A DNA stretch of 64,000 nucleotides from Streptomyces tsukubensis (GTDB lineage: Bacteria > Actinomycetota > Actinomycetes > Streptomycetales > Streptomycetaceae). Below are positions 53,437 through 60,810 of this stretch, piece by piece (the first letter of the stretch is position 1; every line of letters starts with the position of its first letter). The position numbers and the translations under genes were made by a program. The stretch lies in assembly GCF_009296025.1 (NCBI RefSeq), contig NZ_CP045178.1:1984001-2048000 (forward strand), read 5' to 3'. The notes below the pieces were generated by a model. The model was not told the origin of the DNA. It saw only the letters and a program-made list of their open reading frames with translations, and ran no database searches.

Positions 53437-55038
53437 GTGTCCTACTTCGACGCGGCGTCGTCCGCCCCGCTGCATCCCGTGGCCCGTCAGGCCCTGCACG
53501 CCTCCCTTGACGAGGGCTGGGCCGATCCCGCCCGTCTCTACCGGGAAGGACGGCGCGCCGCGATGCTTCTCGACGCCGCGCGCGAGACCGCCGCGGAGGC
53601 GGTCGGCTGCCGCCCGGACGAACTGGTTTTCACCTCGTCCGGTACGCGCGCGGTCCACTCGGCAATTGGTGGAGCACTCGCGGGGCGTCGGCGTGTCGGG
53701 GGCCACCTCGTGGTCTCCGCGGTCGAACACTCCTCCGTACTCCATTCGGCGGCGGCCCATGAGCGGGGCGGCGGGTCGCTGACCGAGGTGCCGGTCCTGC
53801 GCACCGGCGCGGTCGACCCCGAGGTGTACGCGGCCGCCCTGCGCGAGGACACCGCGCTGGCCTGTCTCCAGTCGGCCAACCACGAGGTCGGCACGGAGCA
53901 GCCGGTGGCGGAGGTGGCGGACGCCTGCCGCGCGGCGGGCGTCCCTCTGCTGGTGGACGCGGCGCAGTCGCTGCTTCACGGGGCCGTCGGTGGCGGGTGG
54001 TCGCTGCTCGCCGCCAGCGCCCACAAGTGGGGCGGTCCCGCGGGGGTGGGGCTGCTCGCCGTACGCAAGGGCGTCAGGTTCGCGCCGCAAGGTCCGGCCG
54101 ACGAGCGGGAGTCGGGGCGCGCGGCCGGCTTCGAGAACATCCCCGCGATCGTGGCGGCGGCGGCCTCACTGCGCGCCGCGCGGGCCGAGGCGGCGGTGCG
54201 GGCGGCCCGGCTGCGGGGGCTCACCGACCGGATCAGGACCCGGGTGGCCGAGCTGGTGCCCGACTGCGAGGTGGTCGGGGATCCGACCCGCAGGCTGCCG
54301 CACCTCGTGACCTTCTCGTGTCTCTACGCGGACGGGGAGAGCCTGCTGCACGCCCTCGACCGGGCCGGCTTCTCCGTCTCCTCGGGCTCCTCGTGCACCA
54401 GCTCGACCCTGACACCCAGCCATGTGCTGAGGGCGATGGGGGTGCTCAGCGAGGGCAACGTACGGGTGTCGCTGCCGCTGGATACGGCGGACGAGGAGGT
54501 CGAGCGATTCCTCGACGTGTTGCCCGGGGTGGTCGCGGGGGTGCGGTCCGAGCTGCTGGGCGGGGAGGGGGCCGAGGCTCTGGGCGTCGGGAGCGCGGCC
54601 GGTGGCACCAAGGGCGGGGGCATGGCCGGTGGCGGCGGAGGCCAGAGCGCGGCCCTTGGTACCAAGGGCGACGGCTCGACCGGTGGTGCCAAGGGCGACG
54701 GCACGGCCGATGGCACCAAGGACAGCGGCACCGTCGATGGCACCAAGGGCGGCCGCTCGGCCGGTGGCTCCGCCGCCGCGGTCCAGGTCGGCGCCTCCGC
54801 CGCCGTGGGCCCGGCCTCCCTTGTCGTCGACGCGCTCGGCAAGAAGTGTCCGCTGCCCGTCATCGAGCTGGCGAAGGTCATCGGCGACGTACCGGTGGGC
54901 GCGACGGTGACGGTGCTCGCCGACGACGAGGCGGCCAGGCTGGACATCCCCGCGTGGTGCGAGATGCGGGGCCAGGAGTACGCGGGCGAGCGGGTGCTGG
55001 ACCGAGGATCGGCCTACACCGTGCGCAGGACGGGCTGA
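53437..55038 (+). CDS. cysteine desulfurase fused to a TusA sulfurtransferase domain
   Basis: 533 residues from GTG 53437. Residues 1 to about 375 are an IscS/NifS-type class V PLP enzyme: SYFDAASSAPLHPVA, NHEVGTEQPV, LLVDAAQSLLHG, the Schiff-base Lys in SAHKWGGPAG and the catalytic cysteine loop SSGSSCTSS. A Gly/Thr/Lys linker of about 60 residues with a nine-residue repeat follows. The C-terminal 75 residues are TusA (LVVDALGKKCPLPVIELAKVI, with the CPLP persulfide cysteine). The fusion places donor and acceptor of a persulfide in one chain. TAGCGT six bases before the GTG suggests a leaderless mRNA. The sulfur sink (tRNA thiolation, cofactor) is unknown. Confidence 0.92.
   Translation: MSYFDAASSAPLHPVARQALHASLDEGWADPARLYREGRRAAMLLDAARETAAEAVGCRPDELVFTSSGTRAVHSAIGGALAGRRRVGGHLVVSAVEHSSVLHSAAAHERGGGSLTEVPVLRTGAVDPEVYAAALREDTALACLQSANHEVGTEQPVAEVADACRAAGVPLLVDAAQSLLHGAVGGGWSLLAASAHKWGGPAGVGLLAVRKGVRFAPQGPADERESGRAAGFENIPAIVAAAASLRAARAEAAVRAARLRGLTDRIRTRVAELVPDCEVVGDPTRRLPHLVTFSCLYADGESLLHALDRAGFSVSSGSSCTSSTLTPSHVLRAMGVLSEGNVRVSLPLDTADEEVERFLDVLPGVVAGVRSELLGGEGAEALGVGSAAGGTKGGGMAGGGGGQSAALGTKGDGSTGGAKGDGTADGTKDSGTVDGTKGGRSAGGSAAAVQVGASAAVGPASLVVDALGKKCPLPVIELAKVIGDVPVGATVTVLADDEAARLDIPAWCEMRGQEYAGERVLDRGSAYTVRRTG
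54598..54775 (+). repeat. 27-bp in-frame repeats coding the linker
   Basis: About six degenerate units of nine codons (GTKGDGSTG, GAKGDGTAD, GTKDSGTVD, GTKGGRSAG) encode the flexible linker of the fusion protein. Confidence 0.8.
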
Positions 55039-55480
55039 CACTGTGCCCGGAATGGACTGACACCGTGCGCGGGGCGGGCTGACACCGTACGCGGGAAGCG
55101 GGCTGAGGCCCTACGCGGGGCAGGCTCACTCCGTACGCGGGAAGCGAACTGATCACCGTACGCGGGGCAAGGCTGACACCGTCCCCAGGCCGCGCGGGCT
55201 GACCGCCGTACGCGAGGCAGGCCGACACCGTCCGCAGGCCGCGGACTGACCGCCGTACGCGGGGCAGGCCGACCGCCGTACGCGGGGCAGGCTGACACCG
55301 TCCGCAGGCCGCAGGCTGAGGCCCTACGCGGGGCAGGCTCACTCCGTACGCGGGAAGCGAACCGATCACCGTACGCGGGGCAAGGCTGACACCGTCCCCA
55401 GGCCGCGCGGGCTGACCGCCGTACGCGAGGCAGGCCGACACCGTCCGCAGGCCGCGCGGGTTGAGGCCCTACGCGGGCCG
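55017..55480. repeat. minisatellite tract anchored on the desulfurase-TusA stop
   Basis: The gene end CACCGTGCGCAGGACGGGC plus TGA is repeated downstream in units of 20-26 bases (for example CACCGTGCGCGGGGCGGGC-TGA and CACCGTACGCGGG), about 18-20 copies with substitutions. Larger blocks of about 200 bases are also repeated: the GCCCTACGCGGGGCAGGCTC segment occurs near 55108 and again near 55322. It fills the 508-base gap before the convergent kinase gene; no ORF here is credible. Confidence 0.88.
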
Positions 55481-55546
55481 AGCTGCTGAGCGGGGAGAGT
55501 GGGCGGGCGCCCCGCGGGTGCGGGGCGCCCGGAGGTTCGGGGTCTC

Positions 55547-56521
55547 TCAGCCGAGGTGGCCCTGGATCTGCGCGGCGGCCTCGTGGCCGTACGCCTTGGT
55601 GAAGCGGTCCATGAAGCGCGCGCGGTGCAGCTGGTACTCCTGGGTGCCGACGGTCTCGATGACCAGGGTGGCCAGCATGCAGCCCACCTGCGCGGCGCGC
55701 TCAAGGCCGACGCCCCAGGCGAGCCCGGAGAGGAAGCCCGCGCGGAAGGCGTCGCCGACGCCGGTCGGGTCGGCCTTGGCCTCCTCCTCCGCCGTGCGGA
55801 CGACGATCGGCTCGTCGCCGGTCCGCTCGATCCGTACACCCTGCGCGCCGAGGGTCGTGACGCGGTGGCCGACCTTGGCGAGGATCTCCGCGTCGCTCCA
55901 GCCGGTCTTGGACTCGATGAGCCCCTTCTCGTACTCGTTGGAGAAGAGGTAGGCGGCGCCGTCGAGGAGGGTGCGGATCTCCTCGCCGTCCATCCTGGCG
56001 ATCTGCTGGGAGAAGTCCGCGGCGAAGGGGATCTGCCTGGCGCGGCACTCCTCGGTGTGCCTGAGCATGGCCTCCGGGTCGTCCGCGCCGATCAGGACCA
56101 GGTCGAGGCGGCCCGACCTGGCGGCCACCGCCTCGATCTCGATGAGGCGGGCCTCACTCATCGCACCCGTGTAGAAGGAGCCGATCTGGTTGTGGTCGGC
56201 GTCGGTGGTACAGACGAAGCGGGCCGTGTGCAGGACCTCGGAGATATGGACGGACGCGGTGTCCACGCCGTGCCGCTCCAGCCAGCCCCGGTACTCGTCG
56301 AAGTCGGATCCGGCCGCGCCCACCAGGATCGGCCGCGCGCCGAGCTGGCCCATGCCGAAGCAGATGTTGGCCGCCACGCCGCCCCTGCGGACGTCGAGGT
56401 TGTCCACGAGGAAGGAGAGGGAGACCGTGTGGAGCTGGTCGGCGACCAACTGGTCCGCGAACCTGCCGGGGAAGGTCATGAGGTGGTCGGTGGCGATGGA
56501 GCCTGAGACTGCGATACGCAC
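55547..56521 (-). CDS. PfkB-family sugar/adenosine kinase (Rv2202c-like)
   Basis: 324 residues, the same length as M. tuberculosis AdoK (Rv2202c), to which it is strikingly similar from the first line: AVSGSIATDHLMTFPGRFADQL, RGGVAANICFGMGQLG, HTARFVCTTDADHNQIGSFYTGAMSEAR and GTQEYQ. The ribokinase-type catalytic motif DPTGVGDAFRAGFLSG carries the base Asp near residue 258. Adenosine kinase activity is therefore the leading guess, with other nucleosides or sugars possible. As in mycobacteria it lies near ctaC-ctaD-ctaF and erpA. Confidence 0.88.
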   Translation of the reverse strand: MRIAVSGSIATDHLMTFPGRFADQLVADQLHTVSLSFLVDNLDVRRGGVAANICFGMGQLGARPILVGAAGSDFDEYRGWLERHGVDTASVHISEVLHTARFVCTTDADHNQIGSFYTGAMSEARLIEIEAVAARSGRLDLVLIGADDPEAMLRHTEECRARQIPFAADFSQQIARMDGEEIRTLLDGAAYLFSNEYEKGLIESKTGWSDAEILAKVGHRVTTLGAQGVRIERTGDEPIVVRTAEEEAKADPTGVGDAFRAGFLSGLAWGVGLERAAQVGCMLATLVIETVGTQEYQLHRARFMDRFTKAYGHEAAAQIQGHLG

Positions 56522-56698
56522 GGTGGGCTGCTCCTACGGAAGGGTGAGGCGTGGCGTCCTGACGGGTGCTCGCCGACGGGACACGCGAGGACCACCGGCG
56601 GGCAGTTCACGCTACCTGTTCACCCGTCCGTCCCTCTGGGCGCAACTGCCTGATAATAGGCCTTTCTCCTTCCCACTTCCCGTGGTTACGGTGCGCTC

Positions 56699-56932
56699 AT
56701 GGACAATCACTCCCCTCTCACCGACTCCACGAAGCCGCACCCCCCGGGCGGTCCCCCGGTGCCCGGTGCGGGGCTGGAAACCCTGCGGGGCGACTGCGCC
56801 CTGATGGCCCCGCACTGGGTGAGGCCCGCCGGGCCGGCCGCCGTCCCGGTGTCGGCCTCCTGGATCAGGGGGGTCAGCGTGCCGCCCGCCACCGCCCGTC
56901 TGCTCGCCCGGATGTCGGAGTACGGCGACTGA
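56699..56932 (+). CDS. small hypothetical protein
   Basis: 77 residues, Pro-rich at the start and ending SVPPATARLLARMSEYGD. Third codon positions are strongly G/C-biased, supporting a real gene. TACGGT lies six bases before the ATG and no Shine-Dalgarno sequence is present, suggesting a leaderless mRNA. No domain recognised; function unknown. Confidence 0.5.
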   Translation: MDNHSPLTDSTKPHPPGGPPVPGAGLETLRGDCALMAPHWVRPAGPAAVPVSASWIRGVSVPPATARLLARMSEYGD

Positions 56933-57133
56933 GGGACCCGTCACCGCGGGGGCCTTCGAGAGGCCGGGGGCGGTACGGGCAGTCGGGGCAGAAGGGGGCG
57001 GGGAACCGTACACCCGTCCGTACCGTCGAATCCCTGCCTCGTGGCGTCCGCGGCTCTTCGGGTGGCGGACCGCCATCTCTCGGGGCGCGCCCCCGGCCCT
57101 CGGGGGCGACGGCGGAGCCGAAGGAGCGATGCG

Positions 57134-58639
57134 GTGAGCGTGGACCGACCGGACCTGCCAGAACCCCATGCGGTGGCCCCGCGCGGGCGCGCCCTCCCCG
57201 GCCGGGGGCGGGGGCCGCGCGGCAGGCGTCCGCCGCCGGTCGCGGTGACCGCCGTGGCCGTGGTCCTGCTGTCCGGGGCGGCCGGTGCCTGTTCGCAGCC
57301 GGACGACGAGAACGGCGGCCGGGTCTCGACGAATCGGTCGAGGCAGGAAGGACCGAGCCCCTCGTCGAGTACGGAAAGTGGCGGACGGACGGGGAGTGAA
57401 CCCCCTCTGCTGGCACTCGACAGCCCCACCGGAAGCGGGAGCGGGCCGGGGGACGGCGGGGACAACAACGGGATAGCCCCCGGTGAACCCGACCCGAACG
57501 GCGCCCGCTACCGGCCGGAAGGGCGACTGCCGAAGGGGCCGGATTCCGCCCCCGTCTTCCGCCCGCGCGGTACGGTCACGGCCGCCGAGGTCACCCGGCT
57601 CGCCAAGGCGCTCGGCGTGGCGGGCACTCCCCGCACGGCCGACGGGTACTGGCGGATCGGACCCGACAAGGACGGCTCGGGGCCCTCGCTGCGGGTGACA
57701 CGGCAGGCGCCCGGCAGCTGGACCTACCTCGTCCACTCCCCCTCCGGCGACAACTGCGAGCGGGGCGAGGAGTGTTCACCCGGGAACGATCGCGGGGGCG
57801 GGGGCGATCCGGTGGGCGGGAAGGCGGCGCGGGCCGCCGCTGCGCCGGTACTGAAGGCGCTGGGGCTGAAGGACGCGAAGCTGGACGCGGGTCAACTGAT
57901 GGGCTCGGCCAGGGTGGTGAACGCCGACCCGGAGATCGGCGGCCTGCCCACGTACGGCTGGGGGACAGCGCTCCACATCGGTCCCACCGGCCAGGTGGTG
58001 GGTGGCAGCGGATCGCTCAAGGCGCCGGCCAAGGGCGCCGGATATCCGGTGCTCGGGGCGCGGGCGACCCTGGACCGGCTGAACGCGGCGGGCGGGGGCG
58101 GAACCGCACGGCCGAAGCCCGAGCCGACGGTGGTGAGGAGCGCCGCCTTCGGGCTGGCCCGCCACTTCGAGGACGGCCACCCGGTGCTCGTACCTTCCTG
58201 GCTCTTCCGGGTGGAGCGGCCGGGCGCGGGGTCGAGCGCCACCGTCACCGGTACGGCGGTCGACCCCGGCCTGATCGGGTCGGGCGGCGCGCGTCAGCAG
58301 CCGGGCGGTCCCGGACGCGCGGGACCCGAGGACGCACCCCGCGCGGGTACGACAAAGCGGAACGTACGGGTGGACTCCTATCACCGGGACGGTGGCGGTC
58401 TCACCGTCGGCTTCAGCGGCGGGGTGTGCTCGACCTATACGGCGGTGGCGGACGAGACGCCGAAGCGGGTGCGGGTATCGGTGACGGAGCACGGTGAGCG
58501 CGGGCGGGCCTGCGTGATGATGGCCAAGGAGTTCCGGCGCACGGTGAGGCTCGACGCGCCCCTGGGCGAGCGGAAGGTCGTGGACAGGGACGGCAGGGCG
58601 GTGGACCGGGGCGAGGACAGGGCGGGAGCCGCACGGTAG
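57134..58639 (+). CDS. secreted lipoprotein of unknown function
   Basis: 501 residues from the GTG at 57134 (AAGGAG eight bases upstream). A basic Arg/Pro-rich cytoplasmic start of 45 residues leads to a hydrophobic segment (VAVTAVAVVLLSGAAGAC) ending in a lipobox cysteine. The rest is exported: a disordered Ser/Gly region and a beta-rich domain (about 165-490) with YGWGTALHIGPTGQVVGGSGSL and HPVLVPSWLFRVE. No enzyme motif is evident. It occupies the position of the Rv2203 membrane/lipoprotein gene of mycobacteria, between the kinase and erpA genes. Function unknown. Confidence 0.8.
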   Translation: MSVDRPDLPEPHAVAPRGRALPGRGRGPRGRRPPPVAVTAVAVVLLSGAAGACSQPDDENGGRVSTNRSRQEGPSPSSSTESGGRTGSEPPLLALDSPTGSGSGPGDGGDNNGIAPGEPDPNGARYRPEGRLPKGPDSAPVFRPRGTVTAAEVTRLAKALGVAGTPRTADGYWRIGPDKDGSGPSLRVTRQAPGSWTYLVHSPSGDNCERGEECSPGNDRGGGGDPVGGKAARAAAAPVLKALGLKDAKLDAGQLMGSARVVNADPEIGGLPTYGWGTALHIGPTGQVVGGSGSLKAPAKGAGYPVLGARATLDRLNAAGGGGTARPKPEPTVVRSAAFGLARHFEDGHPVLVPSWLFRVERPGAGSSATVTGTAVDPGLIGSGGARQQPGGPGRAGPEDAPRAGTTKRNVRVDSYHRDGGGLTVGFSGGVCSTYTAVADETPKRVRVSVTEHGERGRACVMMAKEFRRTVRLDAPLGERKVVDRDGRAVDRGEDRAGAAR

Positions 58640-58770
58640 CGGCAGCGCGAGCACGGATGCGGTGGTCACGGGCCGCAGCCGCAGCTCTGTCCTGTCCGTC
58701 CTGGTGGCAGCCCATCCGCAGCCACAGCCGTAACCGCAGTCCCGGCCGGACTGCGCGGGGCATGCCAAAA

Positions 58771-58804
58771 GGCGGCGGCCCCCCACTTTCGGGGGGCCGC
58801 CGCC
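58771..58804 (-). terminator. terminator behind erpA
   Basis: A perfect 14-bp GC stem (58771-58784 with 58791-58804, 6-base loop) followed on the minus strand by TTTTGG, 28 bases past the erpA stop. It also separates the convergent lipoprotein gene. Confidence 0.9.
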
Positions 58805-58832
58805 TCCGTGCTCCTGACGCGCGAAAGTCAGG

Positions 58833-59189
58833 TCAGCTGAACGAGTCGCCGCAGGCGCAGGAGCCCGTGGCGTTCGGGTTGTCGATCGTGAAGCCCTGCT
58901 TCTCGATGGTGTCGACGAAGTCGATGGAGGCGCCGCCCAGGTACGGAGCGCTCATCCGGTCGGTGACGACCTTGACGCTGCCGAACTCCTTGACGACATC
59001 GCCGTCGAGGGAGCGTTCGTCGAAGAAGAGCTGGTAACGCAGGCCGGAGCAGCCGCCGGGCTGAACGGCTACGCGCAGCGCCAGGTCCTCGCGGCCCTCC
59101 TGCTCCAGCAGGGCCTGAACCTTGGACGCGGCGGCGTCGGACAGGAGGATGCCGTCGCTCACGGTGGTGGTCTCGTCCGATACGGACAT
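58833..59189 (-). CDS. erpA: iron-sulfur cluster insertion protein ErpA (A-type carrier)
   Basis: 118 residues of the HesB/IscA family. The three cluster cysteines are in QPGGCSGLRYQLFFDE and the terminal GSCACGDSF. GILLSDAAASKVQALLEQEG is the typical N-terminal helix. It transfers Fe-S clusters to apo-enzymes; the divergent neighbour nadA encodes a [4Fe-4S] enzyme that could be a client. Homologue of Rv2204c. GAGAGAAG precedes the ATG. Confidence 0.95.
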   Translation of the reverse strand: MSVSDETTTVSDGILLSDAAASKVQALLEQEGREDLALRVAVQPGGCSGLRYQLFFDERSLDGDVVKEFGSVKVVTDRMSAPYLGGASIDFVDTIEKQGFTIDNPNATGSCACGDSFS

Positions 59190-59366
59190 CTGCTTCTCTC
59201 CCGGGTTGTACGGAGACTGCTTGCCGACGTTTCAACCGGCGGGGCCGCGGATTCATTCCGGCCCGATTACTCGGATCGTTCTTCTTTCCTCTTCATGCTC
59301 GCACACACGCCCGGGGCGGGACACGGGGCGGCTTCCGCGAACGCGTCACATCGACACAATCGCCAT

Positions 59367-59413
59367 CGTCAAAGTGACGTGAAGCGGTTATGATAGATAG
59401 CGTCAATTAGACG
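59367..59413 (+). promoter_or_regulatory. nadA promoter with paired inverted repeats
   Basis: TATGAT (59389-59394) is a good -10 element. On each side lies a similar 13-base inverted repeat, CGTCAAAGTGACG at 59367-59379 (in the -35 region) and CGTCAATTAGACG at 59401-59413 (at the start region). They match at 10 of 13 positions, with centres 34 bases apart. The layout suggests a repressor pair bracketing the promoter. Confidence 0.5.
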
Positions 59414-59490
59414 AAAAGGGTTCCGGTGCACACACCGGCTCCATTGGAGCGGCTCCACCGCGCTCACCGAAGAAAGAAAGGGTGCGTGAC

Positions 59491-60672
59491 GTGACCACCG
59501 CCCCAACCCCCGTTGACCTCGATGTACAACCCACCCCGCTCGCCCTGCTGCTGCTCGGCCGCGAGGCGGACCCGCGCAGCGAGCGCGGCGTCGAATGCCC
59601 GGGAGACCTCCCCGCGCCCTCCGACCCCGACCTGGTGGCGCGCGCCCGCGCGGCCAAGGAGAGGCTCGGGGACCGGGTCTTCGTCCTCGGTCACCACTAT
59701 CAGCGGGACGAGGTCATCCAGTTCGCGGACGTCACAGGTGACTCCTTCAAACTCGCGCGGGACGCGGCGAACCGGCCCGACGCGGAGTTCATCGTCTTCT
59801 GCGGCGTGCACTTCATGGCGGAGTCCGCCGACATCCTCACCAGCGACGACCAGGCGGTCGTCCTGCCCGACCTCGCGGCGGGCTGCTCGATGGCCGACAT
59901 GGCCACGGCGGAACAGGTCGCCGAGTGCTGGGACGTCCTGACGGAGGCAGGTGTCGCGGACGCGGTCGTCCCCGTCTCATACATGAACTCCTCGGCCGAC
60001 ATCAAGGCGTTCACCGGCAGGCACGGCGGCACGATCTGCACCTCGTCCAATGCCGAACGCGCCCTCAACTGGGCGTTCCAGCAGGGCGAGAAGGTGCTCT
60101 TCCTGCCCGACCAGCACCTCGGCCGCAACACCGCCGTACGGGACCTGGGCATGTCCCTGGAGGACTGTGTCCTCTACAACCCGCACAAGCCGAACGGCGG
60201 GCTCACCGTCGAGCAGTTGCGGGACGCGAAGATGATCCTGTGGCGCGGCCACTGCTCGGTGCACGGCCGCTTCTCGCCGGAGTCGGTGGAGGACGTACGG
60301 GCGCGCATCCCCGGCGTGCGGGTCCTCGTGCACCCCGAGTGCAAGTACGAGGTGGTCGAGGCGGCGGACGAGGTGGGCTCCACGGAGTACATCATCAAGG
60401 CGCTGGACGCGGCCCCGGCCGGCTCCAAGTGGGCGATCGGCACCGAGCTGAACCTGGTGCGGAGGGTGGCCGCCGCCCACCCGGACAAGGAGATCGTCTT
60501 CCTCGACAAGACGGTCTGCTTCTGCTCGACCATGAACCGGATCGATCTGCCGCACCTGGTGTGGACCCTGGAGTCCCTGGCCGACGGCAAGCTGGTCAAC
60601 CGCATCGACGTCGACAGCGAGACCGAGAAGTTCGCCAAGCAGGCCCTTGAGCAGATGCTGGCGCTGCCGTAG
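59491..60672 (+). CDS. nadA: quinolinate synthase NadA
   Basis: 393 residues from GTG 59491 (AAAGGG upstream; GTG 59482 is an alternative). [4Fe-4S] enzyme condensing iminoaspartate with DHAP to quinolinate for NAD. Motifs: LGHHYQRDEVIQFAD, IVFCGVHFMAESADIL (cluster Cys), PVSYMNSSADIKAFTGRHGGTICTSSNA, LPDQHLGRNTA, WRGHCSVHGRF (Cys region), VHPECKYEVV and VCFCSTMNRIDLPHL (Cys). The first 50 residues are a variable extension. nadB and nadC are not adjacent. It is divergent from erpA. Confidence 0.95.
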   Translation: MTTAPTPVDLDVQPTPLALLLLGREADPRSERGVECPGDLPAPSDPDLVARARAAKERLGDRVFVLGHHYQRDEVIQFADVTGDSFKLARDAANRPDAEFIVFCGVHFMAESADILTSDDQAVVLPDLAAGCSMADMATAEQVAECWDVLTEAGVADAVVPVSYMNSSADIKAFTGRHGGTICTSSNAERALNWAFQQGEKVLFLPDQHLGRNTAVRDLGMSLEDCVLYNPHKPNGGLTVEQLRDAKMILWRGHCSVHGRFSPESVEDVRARIPGVRVLVHPECKYEVVEAADEVGSTEYIIKALDAAPAGSKWAIGTELNLVRRVAAAHPDKEIVFLDKTVCFCSTMNRIDLPHLVWTLESLADGKLVNRIDVDSETEKFAKQALEQMLALP

Positions 60673-60751
60673 GCCGGCCCAAGCCCCGGGTGGGTCCCGG
60701 GGGCCCTGGGCGAGCCCTGGACCTGGGTGGGCACCGCCCGGCGACGGAAAA

Positions 60752-60793
60752 CCGGGTGCCTCCCCCGCGCCGCGACGCGAGGGAGGCACCCGG
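60752..60793. terminator. bidirectional hairpin between nadA and the RND gene
   Basis: A perfect 13-bp stem (60752-60764 with 60781-60793) around a 16-base GC-rich loop between two convergent genes. Confidence 0.75.
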
Positions 60794-60810
60794 CCTCGTA
60801 CTCAGGTGAG

